Part shown: positions 25,938 through 34,433 of the stretch, one piece after another | Layout: every line of letters starts with the position of its first letter | Position numbering within the stretch: the stretch's first letter is position 1 | NCBI RefSeq assembly: GCF_008642295.1 | Contig: NZ_CP029190.1 | Span: 3,339,001-3,403,000 of the forward strand | DNA length: 64,000 nt | Source: Streptomyces venezuelae | GTDB lineage: Bacteria; Actinomycetota; Actinomycetes; Streptomycetales; Streptomycetaceae | Direction: 5' to 3' | Notes under the pieces: generated by a model | Databases searched by the model: none | What the model saw: only the letters and a program-made list of their open reading frames with translations | Told to the model about the DNA's origin: nothing | Position numbers and translations under genes: made by a program

Positions 25938-28418
25938 ATGACCGGCGACACGACCGGCGTCACGGGCAGCCGGAACCACCACAACGAGATCAGCGGCGGC
26001 GTCTTCCACAACGTGGTCGTGCAGGGCGGCACGGTCACACTCCAGCTCCCGCCCACCCTCACCCCCGCACTCACCGGAATGCCCTCCCCGGCAGCCACGT
26101 TCACGGGCCGCGAGAGCGAGGTGAACCTCCTGCTCGACGGGCTCCGCCCGCCCCCGCAAGGCTCCGTACGGCAGGTGGTCAGCGGGCTGGCCGGGATCGG
26201 GAAGACGGAACTGGTCCTCCAAGTCGCCCACCGGGCCCTGCAGGAAGACGGCCGGTTCCCCGGCGGGGCCCTCTTCATCGACCTGTTCGGCTACGACACC
26301 GAACGACGGGTCACCCCCGACCGGGCCCTCGGCCAGCTGCTGCGCGCCCTGGGCATCCCGGACGAGCACGTCCCCGCCGGCCTGCAGGAGCGGACCCGCC
26401 TCTACCGCTCCGTCCTCGCCTCCTACGCCGACCAGGGCCGCCGGGTGCTGCTGGTACTGGACAACGCCCGGACCGCCGAGCAGGTGGCCCCGCTGCTCTC
26501 CGGCGACCCCCGTATCCCCGCCCTGGTCACCTCCCGCCACACCCTGGCCCTCCCCGATGCCCACCTGCACGACCTTTCGGTGCTCGACGAGGCCGCCGCC
26601 GTGGAGCTGCTCGACGGAGCGCTGCGCAAGGCGCGCGGACCGGCCGAGGGCCGGGTCGCCTCCGCTCCGGACGAGGCCGCCGCCCTGGCCCGGCTGTGCG
26701 GGTTCCTCCCGCTCGCCCTGCGCATCGTGGCCGCGCTGCTCGCCGATCTGCCGCAGCGCCCGCTGTCGTCCATGACCGAGGCCCTGGAGGACAGCCGGCA
26801 GCGGCTCGGGCGGCTGTCCCGCGAGGACCTCGCCGTGCGCGCGGCCTTCGGCCTCTCGTACGAGCATCTCGGCGCCGGGCAGGCCCGGCTGTTCAGGCTG
26901 CTGCCGATCAACCCCGGCGCCGATATCGCCACCGAGGCCGCCGCCCGGCTCGCGGACACCGAGCCGTACCCGGCCGAAGAGGTGCTCCAGGACCTGGCAC
27001 GCGGCCACCTGATCGAGCCGGGGGCCACGTACGGGCGCTGGCGCATGCACGACCTGATCCGCCTGTACGCCGAAGAGCTCGGCCGGGAGCAGGACCCGGA
27101 GGCGGAGCGCAGGGCGGCGCGGGGACGGCTGCACGTCCACTACCTGTCCACGGCGCGGGAGGCCGGATACCGGCTGCATTCCGACGGCCCCGCCCGGGAG
27201 GCCGCGCTGGCCTGGTTGGAGGACGAGCGCGCCAATCTGGTCGCCACCACGGTCGCCGCCGTCGGTCTGGGGTACGTGTGGGTGCCGGGCCACCTGCTCA
27301 CCTCGCTGACCGGCTTCCTCTCCCGGCAGCGGTACTTCGTCGACTGGGTCATCATCGCCGCCGCGGCCCTCGACTGCGCCCGCGCGTCCGGTTCCCGGGC
27401 CGACGAGGCCCTCGCGCTGTTCGGGCTGAGCGGTCCGCTCAGGTCGCTCCGGCGATTCGACGAAGCCTGCTCGGCCCTCGAACGGGCCATCGCGTACTAC
27501 CGGTCGTCCGCAGACCCTCACCTCGAAGGAAGCGCACTGGTCGATCTCGGCCTGGTCTTCCAGGAGATGCGGCGCTTCGACGACGCGGTCACCGCTCTCA
27601 CCCGTGCGCTGTCCCTGCTGCGGGAGGTGGGCGACCGGCACGGAGTGGGCAAGGCACTCACCAATCTCGGCCTGGTCCACATGGACCTGCACCACTCCGA
27701 CGAGGCCATCGACCTGTTCACCCAGGACATCGCCATCTGTGTGGAGCTCGGCGACCGACTCGGCGAGGCACAGACCCTCGGCAGCCTTGGCACCGTCCTG
27801 CGCCGGGAGAACCGTCTCGACGAGGCCGCCGACGCACTCACCCGCGGCCTCGCCGCCCACCGAGAGGTCGGCGACACCCATGGCGAGGCCCAGACACTGA
27901 ACAACCTCGGCCTCGTCTGGCGCCGTATGGACCGCCTGGAGGAGTCGGTCGAGGCGCACACCCGCGCCATCGAGATCTTCCGTCTCACCCACGCACCGCG
28001 CAGCAAGGGCCTGGCGTTGAACAACTTGGGCCTCGCCCTGCTCACCGCCGAGCGGTTCGAGGAGGCGGTCGGCCCCCTGGAGCTCGCGATCCGGACCTTC
28101 CGCGAGATCGCCGACCGGCACCAGGAGGGCGGCGCGCTCACCAATCTGGCCAGCGTCCTGGCGAAGCTGGACCGGCCGGAGGAGGCCGTCGACGCCGCCA
28201 CGCGCTCGGTGGACTGCTTGCGCGCCACGGGCGACCGGCACGGCGAGGCCGTCGCCCTGTACGGCCTCGCGCGCCACCTGGAGCAAGCCGGCCGGTCCGA
28301 GGAGGCGCTGGCAGCGCTGGCCGCCGCCGTGCCCCTGCTCCGGGAAACGAACAACCAGGACTACGCCGCCGCTGCCGAAGCCGCCCAGAACGCTCTGCGC
28401 GCGAAGCCCAGGACGTAG
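25938..28418 (+). CDS. NB-ARC (STAND) ATPase with TPR repeats
   Basis: 826-residue signal-transduction NTPase. A short N-terminal beta-rich peptide (NEISGGVFHNVVVQGGTV) precedes the NB-ARC module. The module has Walker A GLAGIGKTEL near 85-94, Walker B RVLLVLDNA near 170, a sensor LVTSRH near 197, GFLPLALRI near 255 and an MHD motif WRMHDLIRLYA near 370. From about residue 500 to 815 there are roughly eight TPRs (pattern AL-NLG-V----R-DEA). It lacks the winged-helix and BTAD domains of AfsR/SARP regulators. The architecture is a switch: ligand binding on the TPRs would release ADP and cause oligomerisation. No effector domain is fused, so the output may be the N-terminal peptide binding a partner. 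Confidence 0.88.
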   Translation: MTGDTTGVTGSRNHHNEISGGVFHNVVVQGGTVTLQLPPTLTPALTGMPSPAATFTGRESEVNLLLDGLRPPPQGSVRQVVSGLAGIGKTELVLQVAHRALQEDGRFPGGALFIDLFGYDTERRVTPDRALGQLLRALGIPDEHVPAGLQERTRLYRSVLASYADQGRRVLLVLDNARTAEQVAPLLSGDPRIPALVTSRHTLALPDAHLHDLSVLDEAAAVELLDGALRKARGPAEGRVASAPDEAAALARLCGFLPLALRIVAALLADLPQRPLSSMTEALEDSRQRLGRLSREDLAVRAAFGLSYEHLGAGQARLFRLLPINPGADIATEAAARLADTEPYPAEEVLQDLARGHLIEPGATYGRWRMHDLIRLYAEELGREQDPEAERRAARGRLHVHYLSTAREAGYRLHSDGPAREAALAWLEDERANLVATTVAAVGLGYVWVPGHLLTSLTGFLSRQRYFVDWVIIAAAALDCARASGSRADEALALFGLSGPLRSLRRFDEACSALERAIAYYRSSADPHLEGSALVDLGLVFQEMRRFDDAVTALTRALSLLREVGDRHGVGKALTNLGLVHMDLHHSDEAIDLFTQDIAICVELGDRLGEAQTLGSLGTVLRRENRLDEAADALTRGLAAHREVGDTHGEAQTLNNLGLVWRRMDRLEESVEAHTRAIEIFRLTHAPRSKGLALNNLGLALLTAERFEEAVGPLELAIRTFREIADRHQEGGALTNLASVLAKLDRPEEAVDAATRSVDCLRATGDRHGEAVALYGLARHLEQAGRSEEALAALAAAVPLLRETNNQDYAAAAEAAQNALRAKPRT

Positions 28419-28491
28419 CGCGATACGGCAGACTGGAGGTTTGGCCGCCCACGCCCGGGGGGTCACGCCTGCCGGAAGGGATGCACGCCAG

Positions 28492-30135
28492 GTGAACGGT
28501 CCGCTCATCGTTCAAAGCGACAAGACGCTCCTCCTCGAAGTCGACCACGAGCTCGCAGACGCCGCGCGGCGCGCCATCGCGCCCTTCGCGGAACTGGAGC
28601 GCGCCCCGGAGCACATCCACACCTACCGGATCACCCCGCTCGGCCTGTGGAACGCCCGGGCCGCCGGGCACGACGCCGAGCAGGTGGTGGACGCGCTGGT
28701 GGAGTACTCCCGGTATCCCGTCCCGCATGCGCTGCTGGTCGACGTCGCCGAGACCATGGCCCGGTACGGGCGGCTCACCCTCTCCAAGCACCCGGTGCAC
28801 GGGCTGGTGCTGACCAGCACCGACCGGCCGGTGCTCGAGGAGATCCTGCGGTCCAAGCGGATCACCCCGCTGGTCGGGGCGCGGATCGACGCCGACACCG
28901 TGGCCGTGCACCCCTCCGAGCGCGGGCAGATCAAGCAGACCCTGCTCAAGCTGGGCTGGCCGGCCGAGGACCTGGCCGGGTACGTGGACGGCGAGGCGCA
29001 CCCCATCGAGCTGGCCGAGGACGGGTGGAAGCTGCGGCCCTACCAGCGGCAGGCCGTGGACGGGTTCTGGCACGGCGGGTCCGGGGTGGTCGTACTGCCC
29101 TGCGGCGCGGGCAAGACGCTGGTCGGCGCGGGCGCCATGGCCGAGGCGAAGGCGACCACGCTGATCCTGGTGACGAACACGGTGTCGGCCCGGCAGTGGA
29201 AGCACGAGCTGGTCCGGCGCACCTCCCTGACGGAGGACGAGATCGGCGAGTACAGCGGCACCCGGAAGGAGATCCGGCCGGTCACCATCGCCACCTACCA
29301 GGTCCTGACGACCAAGCGGAAGGGCATCTACCCGCACCTGGAGCTGTTCGACTCCCGGGACTGGGGCCTGATCGTCTACGACGAGGTGCACCTGCTGCCC
29401 GCGCCGGTCTTCAAGTTCACCGCCGACCTCCAGGCCCGGCGGCGGCTCGGCCTGACCGCCACCCTGGTCCGGGAGGACGGCCGGGAGTCGGACGTGTTCT
29501 CGCTGATCGGGCCGAAGCGGTTCGACGCGCCCTGGAAGGAGATCGAGGCGCAGGGCTACATCGCGCCGGCGGACTGCGTCGAGGTGCGGGTAAACCTGAC
29601 CGAGAGCGAGCGGCTGGCGTACGCGACGGCCGAGACGGAGGAGAAGTACCGCTTCTGCGCGACCACCGCGACCAAGCGGAAGGTGACGGAGGCGCTGGTC
29701 CGGAAGCACCGGGGCGAACAGACGCTGGTCATCGGGCAGTACATCGACCAGCTCGATGAACTCGGCGAGCACCTGGACGCGCCCGTGATCAAGGGTGAGA
29801 CCTCCAACGCGCAGCGCGAGAAGCTCTTCGACGCGTTCCGCGAGGGCGAGATCAGCGTGCTGGTCGTGTCCAAGGTCGCGAACTTCTCGATCGACTTGCC
29901 GGAGGCGACGGTCGCCATCCAGGTCTCCGGTACCTTCGGCTCCCGCCAGGAGGAGGCCCAGCGGCTCGGGCGGGTCCTGCGCCCGAAGGCGGACGGCCAC
30001 GAGGCGCGGTTCTACTCGGTGGTCGCCCGCGACACCATCGACCAGGACTTCGCCGCCCACCGCCAGCGCTTCCTCGCGGAACAGGGCTACGCCTACCGGA
30101 TCATGGACGCCGACGAACTGCTCAAGGAGAACTGA
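28492..30135 (+). CDS. XPB-family DNA repair helicase
   Basis: Superfamily 2 3'-5' DNA helicase, 547 residues from the GTG at 28492. The N-terminal domain (about 1-165) has HIHTYRITPLGLWNARAAG, then the damage-recognition region. Motif I is LPCGAGKTLVGAG near 204, motif II is the box IVYDEVHLLPA near 297, and motif VI is GSRQEEAQRLGRVLRP near 483. A flexible thumb region precedes motif IV. The role is DNA unwinding in repair; in bacteria the exact pathway is unsettled. Its usual partner, the helicase-associated protein, is 3.3 kb upstream, beyond DUF4291 and NB-ARC genes. No clear ribosome site is seen. Confidence 0.95.
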   Translation: MNGPLIVQSDKTLLLEVDHELADAARRAIAPFAELERAPEHIHTYRITPLGLWNARAAGHDAEQVVDALVEYSRYPVPHALLVDVAETMARYGRLTLSKHPVHGLVLTSTDRPVLEEILRSKRITPLVGARIDADTVAVHPSERGQIKQTLLKLGWPAEDLAGYVDGEAHPIELAEDGWKLRPYQRQAVDGFWHGGSGVVVLPCGAGKTLVGAGAMAEAKATTLILVTNTVSARQWKHELVRRTSLTEDEIGEYSGTRKEIRPVTIATYQVLTTKRKGIYPHLELFDSRDWGLIVYDEVHLLPAPVFKFTADLQARRRLGLTATLVREDGRESDVFSLIGPKRFDAPWKEIEAQGYIAPADCVEVRVNLTESERLAYATAETEEKYRFCATTATKRKVTEALVRKHRGEQTLVIGQYIDQLDELGEHLDAPVIKGETSNAQREKLFDAFREGEISVLVVSKVANFSIDLPEATVAIQVSGTFGSRQEEAQRLGRVLRPKADGHEARFYSVVARDTIDQDFAAHRQRFLAEQGYAYRIMDADELLKEN

Positions 30136-30201
30136 CCGGAGCACGGGGGCCGCTACCGCGGGCCCGGGCCCGGGCCCGGCCCCCTTCGGCGCCCGGCCCG
30201 G

Positions 30202-31713
30202 CTACCGGTCCCGGCCCGGCTCCGGGTCGGCCTCCGGGTCGTCCGGGACGGCGTACAGCCCGGCCAGGAGCTCCGCGGCCTCCGCCTCGTCCGCGGCGGA
30301 CCGCGCCTCGTCCTCCTCCCAGGCCACGTCCTGGAACAGGCCGGTCGTGCGCCACCGCGCCGGCTCCCGGTCCCAGTCGTCCTGGTCGATCCGCCCGTAG
30401 GCCAGGTCGCCCTCGCTGTAGCAGAGCCGCAGCCCCGCGCCGACCACCCGGTACCGGTCGTGTCCGGGAAACACCTCCCGGTGGAGCCACAGCCCGTCGT
30501 CCCGCTCCACCCCGCCCACGTACGCCTCGAACTCCTCGCGGAGTACGTCGTCCAGGTCGCCGGCCTGCTCCGGCCGCAGCCCGGAGACCGCGCAGACGGC
30601 CAAATTGGTCTCCTTGAGCACCGCCGCGAGGCCGGGAATGGTGAAGGTCTTCCACAGGGCGGGCTCGCGCGCCAGGAGGTGGGCGGCCAGGTCCACCGCC
30701 CGGACCCCGGACGCGTACAGCTGGGGGTGGCACACGGAGGCGATCGCCACTCCGAGGTCACGGCGGTGCTCCGGGATCACCCGCAGCAGCCGGGCCAGCA
30801 CCTCGCGGTCGATCTGCCCGGGCTCCACCCGGTCCTCGTCGAAGAACAGTCCCACGGTCAGCGACTCCACCGCGTCCACCCCCTTCTGCCGGGCCCGCTG
30901 CCCGGACCCGGACCATTCGTTGCGGAAGTCGTCGTCGGACAGCCCGGCAGGGGAGCGCAGTGTCTGTCCGGTGAAGTAGTCCCACTCCGCCTGGGCCGCC
31001 GTCTGCGGCTGCCCGAAGACCAGCGCCGACAGCACCAAGGGACGACGGTCGCCGCCGGCGGCCCGGACCACCGTGCCCAGCCCGGCGAAGAGCACCGGTT
31101 CCTCGGCTGCGTTCCAGAGCGTGCCCCCGGCCGTGGACGTGGTGAGCCACACCGGATCGAAGCGGACGAGAACCCGCCGCTCACCGACCCGGAAGGACAG
31201 GTGGGGGTCCCGCGCGATGTTCCCGGTGAGCTCGGCGGGCGGGAGCTCCGGCGGGTTCGCGCACTGCGCCTCCGCCTCGAAGGAGACCAGGGTGCCCTGC
31301 GGCACCCGGTCCACCGTGTCCTCGTCCAGCGGTACGGCCTGGGTATGCCAGGTCTCGAACAGCGGTCTGAGCAGGGAGGCGAGTATCCCGGGGGCCATCC
31401 CCTGGCCCCGCAGCGGCCGGTCTCCGTGCACCCCCGCCCGGCGGGCCGCCCGCAGCACGGCCTCCCCGTCGGAGAGCATCGGCATGCGCGGCAGGTTCAC
31501 GAAATCGACCTGGGAGAAGCGAGCCCGCCAGGTCCTGGCGGCATCTCTCAGCTCCTGGCCCAGTGCCTCCGCATCGAACGGGGGCTCGGCCGGCCCGGAC
31601 GCCGGGGCGGCGCCCATGTGCACATGGATTCCGCCGTCGATCCGCCCGGCCTGGAAGACCGGACCGGCGACCTCGCCGGACAGGTCGTTGCTGCTTCCCC
31701 CCTCGGAACGCAT
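30202..31713 (-). CDS. Hypothetical protein with an N-terminal SG-V-Q-G peptide
   Basis: 503 residues, cytosolic, not recognised. The N terminus NDLSGEVAGPVFQAGRIDGG followed by IHVHMG is a short beta-prone peptide of a type found at the front of many actinomycete conflict and signalling proteins. The NB-ARC protein 2 kb away carries a related form. The remainder is alpha/beta with no catalytic motif that I can name. Segments such as FDPVWLTTSTAGGTLWNAAEE and RPLVLSALVFGQPQTAAQAE suggest a mixed domain (about 60-300), and the C-terminal 200 residues look helical and acidic. It is convergent with XPB. A role as effector or adaptor for the NB-ARC switch is a hypothesis. Confidence 0.62.
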   Translation of the reverse strand: MRSEGGSSNDLSGEVAGPVFQAGRIDGGIHVHMGAAPASGPAEPPFDAEALGQELRDAARTWRARFSQVDFVNLPRMPMLSDGEAVLRAARRAGVHGDRPLRGQGMAPGILASLLRPLFETWHTQAVPLDEDTVDRVPQGTLVSFEAEAQCANPPELPPAELTGNIARDPHLSFRVGERRVLVRFDPVWLTTSTAGGTLWNAAEEPVLFAGLGTVVRAAGGDRRPLVLSALVFGQPQTAAQAEWDYFTGQTLRSPAGLSDDDFRNEWSGSGQRARQKGVDAVESLTVGLFFDEDRVEPGQIDREVLARLLRVIPEHRRDLGVAIASVCHPQLYASGVRAVDLAAHLLAREPALWKTFTIPGLAAVLKETNLAVCAVSGLRPEQAGDLDDVLREEFEAYVGGVERDDGLWLHREVFPGHDRYRVVGAGLRLCYSEGDLAYGRIDQDDWDREPARWRTTGLFQDVAWEEDEARSAADEAEAAELLAGLYAVPDDPEADPEPGRDR

Positions 31714-31768
31714 GGCTCAAGGCTACTGCCCGGCAGGCGAGTTGGAACTCCCCGTGACGGGGCCGGGC

Positions 31769-31954
31769 TCAGCGGCGTATGACGCCTGCGTCCTCGGCGT
31801 ATTCGCCCAGCAGGACCACGCCGACGGCGGTGCTGGCGAAGACCTTCGCGGCACGCAGCAGGCTGCCCACGCGGTGCCGGGGGTGGGTGTCGGAGGTGGC
31901 GGTGGCGCCGCTCGGGCGACCGCCCCGGATCGGGGTGAAGGTTGCGGTGCTCAT
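31769..31954 (-). CDS. Small conserved protein of unknown function
   Basis: 61 residues. The N-terminal half is polar (TFTPIRGGRPSGATATSD), and the C-terminal half is a conserved-looking amphipathic helix and tail (HRVGSLLRAAKVFASTAVG, LGEYAEDAGVIRR). I recall similar short proteins ending in LGEYAE-AGV-RR in other Streptomyces genomes, so it is likely real. The ATG at 31954 is the natural start. No function is known. It is divergent from the HelD-like gene and lies just downstream of the start of the previous hypothetical gene. Confidence 0.65.
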   Translation of the reverse strand: MSTATFTPIRGGRPSGATATSDTHPRHRVGSLLRAAKVFASTAVGVVLLGEYAEDAGVIRR

Positions 31955-32123
31955 GAATCCATGGTCCGCTTCCGGCCGGCCCCGCGCATCGGCCCTGGGG
32001 CCGAATCCCGGGCCCCGCCTTCTACGACTCCGGGCCCATGCCGGACCCGGTCCCTCTGTCCCAGGTCTGACACTCCCCGGTATGACACCCGTACGGGTCC
32101 CTGGGGGATGGCCCGGTTATCCG

Positions 32124-32153
32124 TTCGCGCCCCGCCGCCGCGCTGACTACAAT
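32124..32153 (+). promoter_or_regulatory. Promoter of the HelD-like gene
   Basis: TACAAT at 32148-32153 is an excellent -10 match in an otherwise GC-rich region. TTCGCG at 32124-32129 is a weak -35 with an 18-base spacer. The resulting leader is about 100 bases. Confidence 0.55.
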
Positions 32154-32195
32154 CTCCGCTCTTGCCGCCTCCGCCGCGATCACCGGGGAGTGCCA

Positions 32196-32217
32196 CCGTC
32201 CGGTCGGAACCGGACGG
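32196..32217 (+). promoter_or_regulatory. Leader hairpin of the HelD-like gene
   Basis: Perfect 9-bp stem (CCGTCCGGT with ACCGGACGG) closed by a CGGA tetraloop, 44 bases before the GTG. It could act in attenuation or mRNA stability. It is not the published rifamycin-associated element, which I searched for by eye and did not find. Confidence 0.5.
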
Positions 32218-32261
32218 ACCAGCTGGTTCAGTTCCGGTTCACGAGCAGGAGGCAGTCCCCC

Positions 32262-34394
32262 GTGCCCTCGCACGCCCCCGAGACCCCCGACACGACACCC
32301 GGCCCCGACTCCGACCCCGCCGCCGGCCCGCTCGGCCGGGAACGCGCTCACCTCGCCGCCTCCCGCGCCGCACTCCGCGCGATGCGCGCCGACGTCGAGT
32401 CCCTCGACATCCGCGACGTCACCGCGAACTGGGTCAACGCCATCGTCCTCCAGGCCCAGATCGACGACCGGATCAAGGCCCTCGCGGACCTCGCCCACAC
32501 CCCGCTCTTCTTCGGCCGCCTCGACTACCTGCACGCACCCGGCGCGGAAGCCGCCGAAGGCGCCGAGGGCGAGCAGTTCTACATCGGCCGCCGGCACGTC
32601 CACGACGCCGAGGGCGACCCCATGGTGATCGACTGGCGCGCGCCGGTCTCCCAGCCCTTCTACCGCGCCTCCAAGGCCGACCCCCAGGACATCGCGCTGC
32701 GCCGCCGCTTCGGCTACACCGGCGGCGAGCTCACCGCGTACGAGGACGAGCACCTCTCCGACCCCGCCGAGGCGGCCTCCGTCTCCCGGCTGCTCCAGCA
32801 GGAGATCGAGCGCCCCCGCGTGGGCCCCATGCGCGACATCGTCGCCACGATCCAGCCCGAGCAGGACGAGATCGTCCGCTCCGGACTCTCCGGTTCCGTC
32901 TGCGTCCAGGGCGGCCCCGGCACCGGGAAGACCGCCGTCGGCCTGCACCGGGTCGCCTACCTGCTGTACGCGCACCGGGAGCGGCTGGCCCGCACCGGCA
33001 CCCTGGTCATCGGGCCGAACCGGTCCTTCCTGCACTACATCGAGCAGGTGCTGCCGGCCCTGGGCGAGCTGGAGGTCAAGCAGGCCACCGTCGACGACCT
33101 GGTGGCGGGCGCAGGCGCCGGCACAGGCGCAGGCGCGGGCAGCGGCATCGAGGTCCGTGCCGCCGACCCCGCCGAGACCGCCGTGATCAAGGGCGACGCC
33201 CGGATGGCGGAGGTGCTGCGCCGGGCCGTCCGCTCGCATGTCACGCTCCCCACCGAGGCCCTGATGGTGGTACGCGGCTCCCGCCGCTGGCGGATCCCCG
33301 CGTACGAGCTGGAGGAGATCGTCACCGAACTCCAGAACCGCGACATCCGCTACGGCGCCGCCCGCGAGGCGCTCCCGCAGCGCATCGCGCACACCGTGCT
33401 GGTCCGGATGGAACAGGCGGGCGAGGCGCCCGACGACCGGGTCCAGGACGCGGTGGCCCGCAACGCGGCCGTGAAGGCGGCGGTCAAGGAGATCTGGCCG
33501 GCCGTGGACCCGGCGAAGCTGGTGCTGCGGCTGCTCGCCGACCCGGAGTTCCTGGCCGAGCACGCGGAGGGGGTCCTCAGCGCCGACGAGCAGAAGCTGC
33601 TGCTGTGGCCGAAGCCGTTCCGCAGCGTGAAGTCGGCGAAGTGGTCGCCGGCCGATCTGGTCCTCATCGACGAGGCCGCCGACCTGATCGAACGCACCCC
33701 GTCCCTGGGTCATGTGGTCCTCGACGAGGCGCAGGACCTGTCCCCGATGCAGTACCGCGCGGTGGGCCGCCGCTGCACCACCGGTTCGGCGACCGTCCTC
33801 GGCGACCTCGCGCAGGGCACCACCCCGTGGGCCACCCGCAGCTGGGCCGAGGCGCTCGGCCACCTGGGCAAGCCGGAGGCGGTGCTGGAGGAGCTCACGG
33901 CCGGCTTCCGGGTGCCGCGCGAGGTCATCGCGTACGCCTCCCGGCTGCTCCCGGCGATCTCGCCGGGCCTGGCGGCGGTCTCCTCGGTCCGCGAGACGCC
34001 GGGCTCGCTGCTGGTGGAGCCGGTCGCGGAGGCCTCGGAACTCACCGAGGCGGTGCTCGCCGCCTGCCGGAACTCGCTGCGCCACGAGGGCTCGATCGGC
34101 CTGATCGCCGCGGACGCCCGCATCCCGGTGCTGGCGGAAGCACTGGAGGCGGCCGGGATGGCGTACCTCTCGCCGGGCGAGGAGACCACCGCCGAGTCCC
34201 GGCTGACGCTGGTCCCTGCGTCGCTGGCCAAGGGCCTGGAGTACGACTACGTGGTCCTGGACGAGCCGGCCGCGATCGTCGACGGCGAACCGGACGAGCG
34301 CACCGGCCTCCGCCGCCTGTACGTCTGCCTCACCCGAGCCGTCTCAGGCCTCACCACCCTCCACGCAGCCCCGCTCCCGGCGGCCTTGACCTGA
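32262..34394 (+). CDS. HelD/HelR-like RNA polymerase-associated UvrD-type ATPase
   Basis: 710-residue superfamily 1 ATPase. Motif I is VQGGPGTGKTAVGLHR near 220, motif II is VVLDEAQDLSPMQ near 487, and the C-terminal helicase half has SLAKGLEYDYVVLDEPAA and RRLYVCLTRAVSGL. The N-terminal coiled region (about 20-110, ending FFGRLDYLH) and the FYIGRRHVHDAEGDPMVIDW block are typical of HelD rather than of UvrD/Rep. Such proteins remove stalled RNA polymerase from DNA, and the HelR type gives rifamycin tolerance. A Gly-Ala repeat is inserted near 285. The GTG at 32262 follows an AGGAGG site by 9 bases. Confidence 0.9.
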   Translation: MPSHAPETPDTTPGPDSDPAAGPLGRERAHLAASRAALRAMRADVESLDIRDVTANWVNAIVLQAQIDDRIKALADLAHTPLFFGRLDYLHAPGAEAAEGAEGEQFYIGRRHVHDAEGDPMVIDWRAPVSQPFYRASKADPQDIALRRRFGYTGGELTAYEDEHLSDPAEAASVSRLLQQEIERPRVGPMRDIVATIQPEQDEIVRSGLSGSVCVQGGPGTGKTAVGLHRVAYLLYAHRERLARTGTLVIGPNRSFLHYIEQVLPALGELEVKQATVDDLVAGAGAGTGAGAGSGIEVRAADPAETAVIKGDARMAEVLRRAVRSHVTLPTEALMVVRGSRRWRIPAYELEEIVTELQNRDIRYGAAREALPQRIAHTVLVRMEQAGEAPDDRVQDAVARNAAVKAAVKEIWPAVDPAKLVLRLLADPEFLAEHAEGVLSADEQKLLLWPKPFRSVKSAKWSPADLVLIDEAADLIERTPSLGHVVLDEAQDLSPMQYRAVGRRCTTGSATVLGDLAQGTTPWATRSWAEALGHLGKPEAVLEELTAGFRVPREVIAYASRLLPAISPGLAAVSSVRETPGSLLVEPVAEASELTEAVLAACRNSLRHEGSIGLIAADARIPVLAEALEAAGMAYLSPGEETTAESRLTLVPASLAKGLEYDYVVLDEPAAIVDGEPDERTGLRRLYVCLTRAVSGLTTLHAAPLPAALT

Positions 34395-34433
34395 CCGGCG
34401 CGCAGCCGAAAGAGGGCCCGCGCCCTCACCGGC

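Noticed and set aside
25110..28508. 1132-codon minus-strand open frame opposite the DUF4291 and NB-ARC genes
   Set aside because: Shadow frame; composition is Gly/Val/Gln-rich without motifs, while the plus strand has full NB-ARC and TPR signatures.
32030..32262. Rifamycin-associated element before the HelD-like gene
   Set aside because: Looked for the GC-rich inverted repeat with GCTTGC-type arms; none was found on either strand by eye.
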